Positions 26,568 to 37,100 of a stretch of DNA of 64,000 bases are shown in pieces. A program made the position numbers and the translations under genes. Positions within the stretch are counted from its first letter, which is position 1, and every line of letters begins with the position of its first letter. The DNA is from Gammaproteobacteria bacterium. Lineage in GTDB: Bacteria; Pseudomonadota; Gammaproteobacteria; Ga0077536. Location: positions 1 through 64,000 of the forward strand of contig SHZJ01000016.1 of NCBI GenBank assembly GCA_009692365.1, written 5' to 3'. The notes beneath the pieces are model-generated. The model worked only from the letters and a program-made list of their open reading frames with translations. It was not told the origin of the DNA and ran no database searches.

Positions 26568-27133
26568 GCCCAGCGTCGGCGCGCGCCACCACCATCGGCC
26601 TCGGCCTTGTGTGCTGCGTCGGGCTCACCGGCTGCACTAACCGTGACATGGGCGACCTGCAGCGTTACGTCACGGAAACGCTGGCCAGCCCACCCAAGCC
26701 GATTGAGCAGCTACCCGCGCTCAAACCCTACGAACGTTACCTTTATCAGGCGGCGGAGAAACAACTACGCGACCCCTTCGCGCCGTTGGTAGAGCAAGTC
26801 AGGAAGTTAGTCACGTCGGCCAGCGGCGGCGGTCTGCAGCAACAGAAATATAACGACGAGATCGCCGCCCATAATCAAGAAGAGCTGGAAGCTTTCGAGC
26901 TGGACAGCCTGCGCATGGTAGGTACTTTGCAAGATCCCGCTGAACTGTGGGGCATAATCAAAGACAGCATTGGCACGGTGCATCGGGTTCAGGTGGGCAA
27001 TTACATTGGGCGTAACTACGGCAAGGTGCTCGATATAAAAGAGGACCACTTGGAACTGCGCGAAATAACGAAAGACGCCGACGGACGCTGGGAGGAACGC
27101 AACGCGTCCCTCGCGCTATCGGAAAAACCGTAG
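26564..27133 (+). CDS. pilP: Type IV pilus lipoprotein PilP
   Basis: A 189-residue lipoprotein with lipobox VGLTGC (Cys near residue 24). A disordered segment includes YLYQAAEKQLRDPFAP, the PilN/PilO-binding region, and a C-terminal beta-sandwich HR domain (about 105-185; LRMVGTLQDPAELWGIIKDS, VQVGNYIGRNYG) contacts the PilQ secretin. Start overlaps the pilO stop by four bases. Confidence 0.94.
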   Translation: MSPASARATTIGLGLVCCVGLTGCTNRDMGDLQRYVTETLASPPKPIEQLPALKPYERYLYQAAEKQLRDPFAPLVEQVRKLVTSASGGGLQQQKYNDEIAAHNQEELEAFELDSLRMVGTLQDPAELWGIIKDSIGTVHRVQVGNYIGRNYGKVLDIKEDHLELREITKDADGRWEERNASLALSEKP

Positions 27134-27159
27134 AACAGCCCAGCAAGGGGTAATCAAGA

Positions 27160-29337
27160 ATGACTGCTGCAACAGATAATCTCGCAACGCGCCAGACGTG
27201 GCCTGCCTTTAGCGCCCCGCGGAGGCGCGTGCTGCGGAGCGTTTCGGCGGCCTTACTGCTCGGCTTGAGCGCACTGGGCGCGCTGGCCGCCACCTTGGAC
27301 GACATCAAATACCGCACCCTCCCGGGCGACCGCGTGCAACTCGAACTGACGCTGTCGGCACCGCCGAGCGCCGACCCGCTGAGCTTCACCATCGATAAGC
27401 CCGCGCGCGTGGCATTGGATTTCCTCGACACCTCACTGAAACTCAAGGCGCGCTCGTTGGCCATCGGGGTCGGGAAAGTCGAAAGCGTGACGGCGGTTGA
27501 AGCGGAAGGTCGCACCCGGGTGGTGATTAACCTAGCCGAATTGGTGCCATACAGTCTCGAAACGAAGGGCAATGTCGTCAAGCTGCTGCTCGCCGGTTCC
27601 ACGGCTGATATCAGCGCGCCTGCGCCCATCGCCCGCAGCGCGGCGCCCACGCCCGCGCCCGCGCCCGCGAATGCGGCCGCAGGTGGCATCACGATGCCCG
27701 GCACGGCGGCGGGCGCACGGGTCAAAGCGGTAGATTTCCGGCGCGGCGACCACGGCGAGGCACAGATCCAAGTGGATCTTTCCGATCCTAACGTAGGCAT
27801 CAACATTCAAGAGCAAGGCGGCAAACTGGTGGTCGACTTTGTCGACACGGCGCTGCCCGCAACGCTCGATCGCAAGCTCGACGTCAGCGATTTCGCCACC
27901 CCCGCCAAGCAAGTCGACACCTTCAAGCACGGCAATGGCACCCGCATGGTGGTGACGCCGAGCGGGTTATTCGAACATTTGGCCTACCAGTCGGACAACC
28001 TCTTTACCTTGGAACTCAAGGCCGTGAGTAAAGATCAGGAAGAAACGGCCAAAAAAGCGAAATTCGGCTACACGGGCGAGCGCCTCTCGCTAAATTTCCA
28101 AGACATCGAAGTGCGCGCAGTGCTGCAGCTAATTGCCGATTTCACGGGCTTTAACCTCATCGCCAGCGACACCGTCAGCGGCAACGTGACGCTGCGCCTC
28201 AAAAACACGCCGTGGGATCAGGCGATGGATCTGATCCTAAAAACCAAGGGTCTCGCCAAACGGCAAACCGGCAATGTGATCATGGTAGCGCCTCAGGAGG
28301 AAATCGCCGCCCGTGAAAAGCTGGAACTAGAGTCGGAAAAGCAGCTGCAGGAACTGGCACCGCTGCGCACCGAGTTTGTGCAAGTAAACTACGCGAAGGC
28401 CGGGGACATCGCCGACCTCATGAAGGCCAAGGAAAACAATTTGCTCTCTGAGCGCGGTAACGTGACGGTGGATCAACGCACCAACACTTTGATCGTGCAA
28501 GACATCAGCGAGAATCTCTCCGAGATCCGTAAAATTCTCACGGCGCTCGACATCCCGGTTCGCCAAGTGCTGATTGAGTCGCGCATCGTGATCGCGACGG
28601 AGGATTTCAGCCGGGATCTGGGTGTGCGCTTCGGCTACAGCAAGAAATTGAACCAAGACCGCGTGAATGACATCGGGGGTGGCCAACCTGGCGACGTCGA
28701 ATATCCCGGCGGCGTCACCACTTTCGGCACGCCAGCCGGCGCGGAAAATTACATCGTCGACCTGCCGGTCGCCACTCCGGCCGGCGCTTTTCGCTACTCA
28801 ATCGGGAAGGTCGGCAGCTATTTGCTACAACTCGAGCTTTCTGCCTTGCAGTCTGAAGGACGCGGTGAGGTCATCGCGAGTCCGCAGGTCATTACGGCCA
28901 ACCAGAAAGAAGCGATCATCGAGTCGGGCACCGAAATCCCCTATCAGGAAGCGAGTTCCAGCGGCGCGACCACGGTGTCTTTCAAAAAGGCGGTGCTGAG
29001 CCTCAAGGTCACCCCCCAAATTACGCCCGATGACCGGGTTATCCTCGATCTCAGGGTCAATGATGATTCGGTGGGCAAAACCGTTGCCAATGTACCCAGC
29101 ATCGACACCAAACAAGTGCAAACCCAAGTGCTGGTGGACAACGGTGAAACCGTGGTTTTAGGCGGAATTTTCGTCTCCGAAAAGAGATCCGGCAGCACGC
29201 GGGTGCCTTTTTTCGGCGACATTCCCTATCTCGGTCACCTGTTTAGAAGTTCCTCGACGAAAGACTCAAAACAGGAATTGCTGATTTTCGTTACGCCAAA
29301 AATCCTCAAAGACAACCTGTCCATTTCGCAGAAATAA
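27160..29337 (+). CDS. pilQ: Type IV pilus secretin PilQ
   Basis: An outer-membrane secretin of 725 residues through which the pilus passes. It has a signal sequence (about 28-45), two N-terminal AMIN domains that bind peptidoglycan (about 45-145 and 185-285) separated by an Ala/Pro linker, a secretin-associated short domain (LNFQDIEVRAVLQLIADFTG), an N1 domain, and the C-terminal secretin channel with VPFFGDIPYLGHLFRS near the end. AAGGGG upstream serves as ribosome-binding site. A strong terminator follows. Confidence 0.96.
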   Translation: MTAATDNLATRQTWPAFSAPRRRVLRSVSAALLLGLSALGALAATLDDIKYRTLPGDRVQLELTLSAPPSADPLSFTIDKPARVALDFLDTSLKLKARSLAIGVGKVESVTAVEAEGRTRVVINLAELVPYSLETKGNVVKLLLAGSTADISAPAPIARSAAPTPAPAPANAAAGGITMPGTAAGARVKAVDFRRGDHGEAQIQVDLSDPNVGINIQEQGGKLVVDFVDTALPATLDRKLDVSDFATPAKQVDTFKHGNGTRMVVTPSGLFEHLAYQSDNLFTLELKAVSKDQEETAKKAKFGYTGERLSLNFQDIEVRAVLQLIADFTGFNLIASDTVSGNVTLRLKNTPWDQAMDLILKTKGLAKRQTGNVIMVAPQEEIAAREKLELESEKQLQELAPLRTEFVQVNYAKAGDIADLMKAKENNLLSERGNVTVDQRTNTLIVQDISENLSEIRKILTALDIPVRQVLIESRIVIATEDFSRDLGVRFGYSKKLNQDRVNDIGGGQPGDVEYPGGVTTFGTPAGAENYIVDLPVATPAGAFRYSIGKVGSYLLQLELSALQSEGRGEVIASPQVITANQKEAIIESGTEIPYQEASSSGATTVSFKKAVLSLKVTPQITPDDRVILDLRVNDDSVGKTVANVPSIDTKQVQTQVLVDNGETVVLGGIFVSEKRSGSTRVPFFGDIPYLGHLFRSSSTKDSKQELLIFVTPKILKDNLSISQK

Positions 29338-29365
29338 GCGCCTCAGCTTAGGCTAGGCAAAAATT

Positions 29366-29389
29366 AGGCCCCTCGGGGCCTTCTTTTTT
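29366..29389 (+). terminator. Rho-independent terminator after pilQ
   Basis: AGGCCCC (29366-29372), loop TC, GGGGCCT (29375-29381), followed by a T-rich tract through 29389. It separates the pil operon from aroK. Confidence 0.85.
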
Positions 29390-29423
29390 GCGCCGGTCGG
29401 GCCGAACTGCAACAATCGATCCT

Positions 29424-29939
29424 GTGATACCCAGTAGCGACAGAATTTTTTTGATTGGCCCCATGGGAGCCGGCAAGACCACCGTAGGGAAACGGCTGGC
29501 GCGCGCGCTACGCCGGCCTTTCTTGGATTGCGATGTGGAACTGGTGCGCCGCACCGGCGCGTCGATTCCGCTGATTTTCGAACTTGAAAGCGAGAGCGGC
29601 TTCCGGGCTCGCGAAAAACGCCTCATCGAAGAACTCACCCTCGAGCCTGCCATTGTGCTGGCCACCGGCGGGGGGGCGGTCATCGATGCCGACAACCGGC
29701 GGGTACTGAGCGAACGCGGGTTGGTGGTATACCTGCATGCGCCCATTCCACTGCTGGTGGCGCGGACCCGGCATGACCACAACCGGCCGTTGCTGCAAAC
29801 CGAGGACCGCGCCGCTCGCTTGAGCGAACTCATGGCGCAGCGCGTAGATTTTTATCGGGAAATAGCCCATGTAAACATCGACACCAGCAGCAAAACCTTG
29901 GCTGACGTGGTGCAGACCATTCGGAGACTAGCCACGTGA
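29424..29939 (+). CDS. aroK: Shikimate kinase
   Basis: Phosphorylates shikimate at the 3-hydroxyl in aromatic amino acid synthesis. The 171-residue P-loop kinase has Walker A LIGPMGAGKTTVGKRLA (about 9-25), the substrate-binding DCDVELVRRTGASI block and the ATGGGAVID motif. The frame is open back to 29388, but that would begin inside the pilQ terminator, so I chose GTG 29424. It overlaps aroB by four bases (GTGA). Confidence 0.95.
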   Translation: MIPSSDRIFLIGPMGAGKTTVGKRLARALRRPFLDCDVELVRRTGASIPLIFELESESGFRAREKRLIEELTLEPAIVLATGGGAVIDADNRRVLSERGLVVYLHAPIPLLVARTRHDHNRPLLQTEDRAARLSELMAQRVDFYREIAHVNIDTSSKTLADVVQTIRRLAT

Positions 29940-31054
29940 TCAGGATAGACGTTGAATTAGGCGCGCGGGGTTATCCGATTTTCATTGGTCAGGGTCTGCT
30001 GGCGGACCACAGCTTGTTAGGACGCGCGGTCAAGACCCAGCAGGTCATGCTGGTGACCAACGAACGCGTGGGCCCGCTGTATGCGGGGGCTATCGAAACA
30101 GCATTCCAAGACCGCCAGCTGTGTCGGGTCACACTGCCCGACGGTGAAGCCTATAAAACACTAGACAGTCTCTCGCTCATCATGACGGCGCTGCTGCAAA
30201 ACCGGTTCGAACGCGGCTGTACGGTGGTGGCTTTGGGGGGCGGCGTGGTGGGGGACGTGGCCGGCTTTGCCGCGGCGTGTTATCAGCGCGGGGTGAGCTT
30301 CGTACAGCTGCCGACGACGCTGCTGGCGCAGGTCGATTCCGCCGTCGGCGGCAAAACCGCGGTCAATCATCCACTGGGCAAGAACATGATCGGTGCCTTT
30401 CATCAGCCGGTCGCGGTGGTGGCCGATCTGGCCACCTTGACGACGCTCGATGAGCGTGAGTTTCGCGCAGGCTTGGCAGAAGTCATCAAATACGGACTGC
30501 TGCGCGACCGCGAGTTCTTCGATTGGCTAGAGAGCAACTTAGACAGCCTCCTGGCTCGCGAGGTCGGGGCACTGACGCATGCGGTGCGCCGGTCCTGCGA
30601 AAACAAGGCCTCGGTGGTGGGCGCCGACGAACAGGAAAGCGGGGAGCGTGCGCTGCTGAACCTCGGTCACACCTTCGGCCACGCCATCGAAAATGTTTTG
30701 GGTTATGGCGTATGGCTGCACGGGGAAGCGGTCGCCGCAGGCCTGTGCATGGCGGCCCAGATCTCGACCCTCCTAGGCAATATTGCGCCCACTACCCACG
30801 ATCGCATCGTGCAGCTGGTCGAGCGCGCCGGACTGCCCACCGCAGCGCCTGAGGCAGCCAGCGCTAGCGCCTTGCTGGCGGCTATGAGCGTGGACAAAAA
30901 AAATCGCGGCGGGCGGATACGCTTGGTGCTGTTAGACGCCATTGGGCATGCGTCGCTGCGCGAAGATTATCCCCACGCCGCACTGCTGGAAGTCTTGCAA
31001 CCTGGCGCGCCCCCCTCGGGGGTCGCTACGGCCTCCGGGCCACCGCCCGCCTAG
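29936..31054 (+). CDS. aroB: 3-dehydroquinate synthase
   Basis: NAD- and Zn-dependent second enzyme of the shikimate pathway, 372 residues. Typical blocks are the NAD-binding ALGGGVVGDVAGFAAACYQRG (about 100-120), the PTTLLAQVDSAVGGKTAVNH segment (about 126-145) and the metal-binding LNLGHTFGHAIE with a second His in WLHGEAVA. Starts with GTG overlapping the aroK stop. The last 20 residues are Pro/Ala-rich and unlike the family core. Confidence 0.96.
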   Translation: MIRIDVELGARGYPIFIGQGLLADHSLLGRAVKTQQVMLVTNERVGPLYAGAIETAFQDRQLCRVTLPDGEAYKTLDSLSLIMTALLQNRFERGCTVVALGGGVVGDVAGFAAACYQRGVSFVQLPTTLLAQVDSAVGGKTAVNHPLGKNMIGAFHQPVAVVADLATLTTLDEREFRAGLAEVIKYGLLRDREFFDWLESNLDSLLAREVGALTHAVRRSCENKASVVGADEQESGERALLNLGHTFGHAIENVLGYGVWLHGEAVAAGLCMAAQISTLLGNIAPTTHDRIVQLVERAGLPTAAPEAASASALLAAMSVDKKNRGGRIRLVLLDAIGHASLREDYPHAALLEVLQPGAPPSGVATASGPPPA

Positions 31055-31069
31055 GCCTGGTCACCAACC

Positions 31070-32203
31070 ATGGAAAATCTAGCGCCTTATGCGGTCTGCG
31101 AGGCCAATAGCCGAGGCCGTCTGCACGGGGAGGCCGCGCCGCGCTGGCGCAACCAGTTTCAGCGTGACCGTGATCGCATCATCCATTCCTCGGCTTTTCG
31201 ACGGCTGGAATATAAAACCCAGGTTTTTGTGAATCACGAAGGCGATATGTTTCGGACTCGCCTCACGCACTCTCTGGAGGTGGCGCAGATAGCCCGCAGC
31301 GTAGCGCGGGCCCTACACATTAACGAAGACCTCACCGAGGCGATCGCCTTGGCTCACGATCTGGGCCACACCCCGTTTGGGCATGCGGGGCAGCACGCAT
31401 TGAATGCCTGTCTGCGCGAATTCGGCGGCTTCGAACACAATCTGCATTCCCTGCGCGTGGTCGACCTCCTGGAACAGCGCTATCCCGCATTCCCCGGACT
31501 CAATCTGCTGTTCGAAACCCGAGAAGGGATCCTGAAACACTGTAGCCATCAAAACGCCCTCCAGATCGGCGCGCTGGGCCAGCGCTTTTTGAGCCAGCGT
31601 CAGCCCTCCTTGGAAGCGCAGCTTGCGAACGTGGCAGATGAAATTGCCTACAATCATCACGACATCGACGATGGCCTGCGGGCGGGCTTGCTCAGCCTAG
31701 AGCAACTGCGCGAACTGACACTATTCCGCGCAACCGAAACCGACGTCCGCGCCCGCTGGCCGCAGATCGACGCCAAGCGGCTGCGCCACACCGTCTTGCG
31801 CGAAATGCTCAACCATTTCGTGACCGATCTGATCGAGCAGACTAGGGCACGCATCCGCGACCTCGCGCCAGCCGATTTGGCAGCTATCCACGCAGCCTCT
31901 GAGCCACTGGTCGATTTAAGCCCGGCGCTACGCAGCCAGCACTTCTCGCTCAAGCGATTGCTGCGAATAGAACTCTACGAGCACCCCCAGGTCCAGCACA
32001 TGGCCCAGCGCTCGCAGGAAATAGTCAGTGACTTGTTCCGACGCCTGATGGACGATGCGGCCTGCTGGCCAGACGCACTGGGCGAGTGGCCCCGCGACCC
32101 CACCCTGCGCGCGCGCGCGGTCGCCGACTATGTCGCCGGTATGACCGACCGCTACGCCACCAGCGAACACCAAAGACTGCACCCCAGCGGAGTCGGCAGT
32201 TGA
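31070..32203 (+). CDS. dgt: dGTPase-like HD-domain triphosphohydrolase
   Basis: A 377-residue deoxynucleoside triphosphate triphosphohydrolase-like protein. HD-domain ligands are visible as RTRLTHSLEVAQIAR and AIALAHDLGHTPFGHAGQ, with a later YNHHDIDDG. The N-terminal SSAFRRLEYKTQVF block is typical of the shorter dGTPase-like family. It lies 15 bp after aroB, where gammaproteobacteria often carry this gene. Confidence 0.92.
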   Translation: MENLAPYAVCEANSRGRLHGEAAPRWRNQFQRDRDRIIHSSAFRRLEYKTQVFVNHEGDMFRTRLTHSLEVAQIARSVARALHINEDLTEAIALAHDLGHTPFGHAGQHALNACLREFGGFEHNLHSLRVVDLLEQRYPAFPGLNLLFETREGILKHCSHQNALQIGALGQRFLSQRQPSLEAQLANVADEIAYNHHDIDDGLRAGLLSLEQLRELTLFRATETDVRARWPQIDAKRLRHTVLREMLNHFVTDLIEQTRARIRDLAPADLAAIHAASEPLVDLSPALRSQHFSLKRLLRIELYEHPQVQHMAQRSQEIVSDLFRRLMDDAACWPDALGEWPRDPTLRARAVADYVAGMTDRYATSEHQRLHPSGVGS

Positions 32204-32220
32204 GACCACAAGTACCCCTC

Positions 32221-33966
32221 ATGAATACCCTCGTCACTGAAGCACAAGAGGCTTTTGGCCCAGAACTACGCCCCGGCGCCCTGCTGGTTGGCCCGCTGCT
32301 GCAGCAGCGGATCGACCTTATCGAGCACCTGCTGGAATTTGGCCGCCAACTCATCGCCCTGAGCGGCCCGACCGGCAGCGGCAAGAGCACGCTACTGCGC
32401 GCCATCGCGGCCGCCGCGGCCAGCCGCTGGCACTGCGTCTTGGTCGACGGCGGAACCACCCTAAGCGCGCACGCCTTGCTCAGCCAGCTTGCCATCGAAC
32501 TAGACGCCGCAGAGACCCTCGCGGCGAGCCCCGACGACGAGTCCCTGCTCGCTGGCTTGCGCCAACGCATGAGCGTCATCGAACGCGCGGGCCGCTTGGT
32601 CGTGCTGGTGATCGACGATGCCGACCGGCTGCCCAGAGACGCGGTTGCGATGCTGCTACTGCTGGCACGCACCGACAGCGCCTTCGCCGAGGCCCGCGTG
32701 CTCATGAGCGCCGCTAGCGACCACGAAGGGCTGATGGTCGCCCTCCAACACGCGGGGCCGCAGCACGGTCTGGTGCATGTGGTGGAAATTCCGCCGCTCG
32801 ACGATGAGCAGGTGGAGGCCTTTCTGGCGCAACGCCTGAGTGCGGTCGGTGCACACCTGGAAACTTGGTTCCAAGCCGACGACGTGGCGGCAATTACCGC
32901 CGGCGCAGGCGGCATCCCCGGGGAAGTCGTGGCCTTGGCGCGGCTCGCCGTGACGGGCCGTGCGCCCTATATAACCAACCAACCCGTGCCAGGGGGGCTA
33001 GCGCGCTATTTGCGCGTACCGCCGGCGTGGCCCGCTTCGAGGCGCCAAAAACTAGCCCTCTGGAGCCCGGTGCTGGTGCTGGCCCTCGTGCTCGCGCACT
33101 GGTTGACCGACCGGGACCCGGCGCCGCCTGCCCCCCTGCCCATGGCAGAAAACGGACCCGCCACCGCTGGGACCACCGCAACCACCGCAACCGCGACGAC
33201 CGCGACGACGGTGGCTGGCGAGCCACCGGTGGCGCCCGTTCCGACGGTAGCGCAGCCCGCAACGACCGTCACCACCCTCGCCCGGGACGGGCGACAGCGT
33301 TTAGAAATCACGCTGCCAGCGGCCAGCACCCCAGCAACGCCCCCCGACGCGACGGCCGCCAGCCCAGCGACGGGCACCAGCCCAGCGACGGCCGCCAGCC
33401 CAGCGACGGCCGCCAGCCCAGCGACGGCCGCCAGCCCAGCGACGGCCGCCAGCCCAGCGACGGCCGCCAGCCCAGCGACGGCCGCCAGCCCAGCGACGGC
33501 CGCCAGCCCAGCGACGGGCACAGACGCGGCGTCCGCCTCGACGCCCACGGCCGCGTCGGTGCAGCCGCCAGCGCCGCCCGCGAAGACCAAAGCCACGCCG
33601 CGGCCCAGCGCGACCGGTGGTGCTGGCGCGCCGCCGCTCAAGCCCGCTGCAGCAAATCCTAAAACCGCGCCAGCCCGCCCGGCGCCAAGCCCTGCGGCGC
33701 GCGCCGCGGCGGTTTACACCCTGCAACTGTTCGGCGTGCAAGAGCGCGCTGCAGCGACCCGCTTTATCGCGACCCACAAGCTCACGGCGCAGGCACGCGT
33801 GATTAACACCCAGCGCGAGGGCCAGGCGTGGTTCATCGTCGTGTACGGTGGTTATCCCACCCGGGCCGCCGCTCAAACGGGTATCGCCAGCCTGCCCGCC
33901 GCGGTGCGCCGGGCCGCAACGCCCTGGATCCGCACGACCGCCAGCTTGAAAACCCTGCCTCCCTAA
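32221..33966 (+). CDS. damX: DamX-like protein: AAA domain, TM helix, SPOR domain
   Basis: A 581-residue inner-membrane protein. An N-terminal cytoplasmic AAA-type ATPase domain (Walker A LSGPTGSGKSTLL at about 45-57; Walker B VLVIDDADRL) is followed by one transmembrane helix (about 280-300, LALWSPVLVLALVLAHWL). A long Ala/Thr/Pro linker includes nine SPAT repeats, and a C-terminal SPOR domain (about 500-580; YTLQLFGVQERAAATRFIA) binds septal peptidoglycan. ATG 32221 is 17 bases after the dgt stop. The frame extends upstream to 32086 within dgt, but that part is not family-like. Confidence 0.88.
   Translation: MNTLVTEAQEAFGPELRPGALLVGPLLQQRIDLIEHLLEFGRQLIALSGPTGSGKSTLLRAIAAAAASRWHCVLVDGGTTLSAHALLSQLAIELDAAETLAASPDDESLLAGLRQRMSVIERAGRLVVLVIDDADRLPRDAVAMLLLLARTDSAFAEARVLMSAASDHEGLMVALQHAGPQHGLVHVVEIPPLDDEQVEAFLAQRLSAVGAHLETWFQADDVAAITAGAGGIPGEVVALARLAVTGRAPYITNQPVPGGLARYLRVPPAWPASRRQKLALWSPVLVLALVLAHWLTDRDPAPPAPLPMAENGPATAGTTATTATATTATTVAGEPPVAPVPTVAQPATTVTTLARDGRQRLEITLPAASTPATPPDATAASPATGTSPATAASPATAASPATAASPATAASPATAASPATAASPATAASPATGTDAASASTPTAASVQPPAPPAKTKATPRPSATGGAGAPPLKPAAANPKTAPARPAPSPAARAAAVYTLQLFGVQERAAATRFIATHKLTAQARVINTQREGQAWFIVVYGGYPTRAAAQTGIASLPAAVRRAATPWIRTTASLKTLPP
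33355..33516. repeat. 18-bp coding tandem repeat, nine copies
   Basis: Unit GCCGCCAGCCCAGCGACG (one copy has GGCACC in place of GCCGCC), nine times in frame in damX, encoding (A-A/G-T)-S-P-A-T. Copies are otherwise identical at DNA level, which indicates recent slippage expansion. Confidence 0.95.
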
Positions 33967-34056
33967 GCAACACCGGTGCTCTGACTGCCCTATTTGGGGG
34001 CGCCGCCACCTACTCACGACCGTCCGGCAGCAGGCCGGATCCATGACCATTCGCGG

Positions 34057-34086
34057 GTGACACTCACCAAAGCCCAAGGCTATACT
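34057..34086 (+). promoter_or_regulatory. Promoter of gltBD
   Basis: GTGACA (34057-34062), 18-bp spacer, TATACT (34081-34086), giving a leader of about 55 bases. AAGGAC at 34129-34134 is a rather distant ribosome-binding site. Confidence 0.55.
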
Positions 34087-34147
34087 GGCCAGCCTTTTTG
34101 GGCGCAGCCCTCGTGCCAGAAAGGTTTTAAGGACAGGTATCTCTCTG

Positions 34148-37100
34148 ATGTCGAGCCCGCGCACCCAGTTTCCACATTTAGGCCGTCCCCATGGCGGCTT
34201 GTACGACAGCACGAACGAACACGATGCCTGTGGCGTCGGGTTCGTGGTTGATATGAAGGGACGTCAAACCCATTTAACGATTGAGCGCGCGCTGACTATC
34301 CTCGACCACCTCGAACATCGGGGCGCGAGCGGGGCGGAAATCAACACCGGCGATGGCGCCGGCATCCTCATTCAAATCCCCGACCGCTTTCTCCGCCGCG
34401 AGTGCGCCGCACTTGGGTTTACGCTCCCCGCGGTCGGCCACTATGCCGCCGGGCTGGTCTTTCTACCCCGCGACCCCGCGCAGAGTGCTGTCTGCGAGCA
34501 GAACTTTGCCCGCATCACAGCCGAGGAAGGCCAAACCATCCTCGGCTGGCGCGCCCTCCCCAGCGACGACACCGCGATTGGGCCCACGGCCCGCGACTGC
34601 CAGCCCGTTTTCAAGCAGGTGTTCATCGGCCGCGCGGCAACGCTCCCCGACGAAGCAGCTTTCGCCCGCAAGCTGTATGTCATTCGTAAGCGCTTAGAAC
34701 ACGCCATTTGGGGTTCTGACCTCAGCGAAAAAGCCCTCTTTTATGTGCCCAGCCTGTCGCAGCGCACCCTCATCTATAAGGGCATGCTCAACGCAGCGCA
34801 GGTGAAACTGCATTTTCCCGATCTCAGCGACCCGCTGGTTGAGAGCGCGCTGGCGCTAGTCCACCAACGCTTCTCGACCAACACCTTCCCCTCGTGGCCC
34901 TTGGCGCATCCGTTTCGCTATATCGCGCACAACGGTGAAATCAACACCCTGCGCGGCAATATCAACTGGATGCGCGCCCGCGAGGCGCTCTGCGAGTCCG
35001 AGGTATTTGGGACCGATCTCAAAAAGCTCTTTCCCATCGTCATCGAAGGTAGCTCTGATTCGGCAAGCTTCGATCAGGTGCTTGAATTCCTCCACCTGGC
35101 CGGCCGGCCCCTCCCGCTGGCCGTCCTCATGATGATCCCCGAGGCGTGGAGCGGACACACTGAAATGGATCCGGCCCGCAAAGCGTTCTACGAATACCAC
35201 GGCTGCCTGATGGAGCCTTGGGACGGCCCGGCGTGTATCGCTTTTACCGATGGGCGCATCATCGGGGCAGTGCTCGACCGCAACGGCCTGCGTCCCTCGC
35301 GCTATTACGTGACCAAGGACGACATGGTCGTGATGGCCTCCGAAGTCGGCGTGTTGGATTTTCCGCCGGCCAACATCGCCATCAAGGAACGCCTCCACCC
35401 CGGGCAAATTTTCCTCGTCGACACCGAAGCGGGTCGCATCATCGATGACGCAGAGATCAAACAACGCTACATCACTGAGCACCCTTATGGGGCTTGGCTG
35501 AACACCCACTACCTGCCGCTGAGTGCGCTGCCGAGCGCCGCGCATGTGCATGCCATCGACCACGAAACGGTGCTGCAGCGGCAGCAGGCCTACGGCTACA
35601 CGCAGGAAGATGTGCGCATCATCCTGCAGCCCATGGCGGAGAAAGGCGAAGAGCCGCTGGGTTCCATGGGCACCGACGCTGCGCTCGCGGTGCTGTCCAA
35701 CAAGCCCCGGCTGCTCTACGACTACTTCAAACAACTATTCGCGCAGGTTACCAACCCACCGTTGGACGGTATCCGCGAGGAACTGGTGACTCAGGTCTCG
35801 ACCCCCATTGGGCCTGAGAGCAACCTGCTGGCGCCCAGCGCCACCAGCTGCCGGCGCATCAAACTAGAGTCGCCGGCGCTCACTAACGCCGATTTGGCGA
35901 AGCTGCGACATCTCAACCAGCAGGGCTTTCGCACCCATACCGTCACGGCGCTGTATCCCATTGCCGAGGGGCTGAAAGGCTTGGAAGCCGCGCTCGCGCG
36001 GGCGTTTGAAGAAACCGATGCGGCCATCGACGCGGGCCATTCTTTCGTCATTCTCTCTGACCGCGGAATGGACGCGAGCTATGCCCCCATTCCAGCGCTG
36101 TTGATCACGGCCGGCACCCATCACCACTTGGTGCGTAATGGGCGGCGGATGCGGGTGGGTCTGGTGGTTGAATCCGGCGAGCCGCGCGAAGTGCACCACT
36201 TCGCGACGCTGCTCGGCTACGGCGCGGATGCGGTGAACCCCTACTTGGCGTTCGAGACCATCAACGACCTCCTCCAACAGGGCGTGCTGAAGGGCGCCGC
36301 GCTCAAAGGCCGCCAGGGCGAGGAAACCCTGTGCGACACCGGGGTGCGCAATTACATCAAGGCCGTCAATAAGGGGCTGGTAAAGGTCATGTCCAAAATG
36401 GGCATTTCCACCGTGCAATCCTATCGTGGCGCGCAGATTTTTGAGGCCGTCGGCCTAGACCAAACGCTTGTGGATCGCTACTTCACGTGGACCGCCACCC
36501 GCATCGCTGGCATTGGGCTTGAGGTCATCGAGCGCGAAATCAATCTGCGCCACTACCACGCTTTTCCGAGCCGCCGCACGACCCCACCGGAGTTGGATTT
36601 GGGCGGGGAGTACCAGTGGCGGCGCGACGGCGAATACCATCTATTCAACCCGGATACGGTCTACAAACTCCAGCACGCCACGAGCGCTGGCCGCGCCGAC
36701 ATCTTTCGCGAATACACCTCACTGGTCGATAAACAGAGCGAACATCTGGCCACCCTGCGGGGTTTGTTTCGCTTAAAAGCGGCGGCGGTGCCGATACCGC
36801 TAGCGGAAGTGGAGTCCGTAGAGACCCTGATGAAGCGCTTCCAGACGGGCGCCATGTCATACGGTTCAATCAGCGCCGAGGCCCACGAAACCCTCGCCGT
36901 GGCGCTAAACCGCATCGGCGGGCGCTCGAACACGGGCGAAGGCGGCGAAGACCCAGCGCGCTACACGCCTGACGCAAACGGCGACTCACGGCGCAGCGCG
37001 ATCAAACAGGTAGCCTCTGGCCGTTTTGGTGTGACGAGCGAATACTTGGTCAACGCTGACGACCTCCAGATCAAAATGGCGCAGGGCGCGAAGCCCGGCG

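Noticed and set aside
33301-34212. 303-residue minus-strand ORF over damX
   Set aside because: Its GGRRWAG repeats simply mirror the damX repeat on the other strand.
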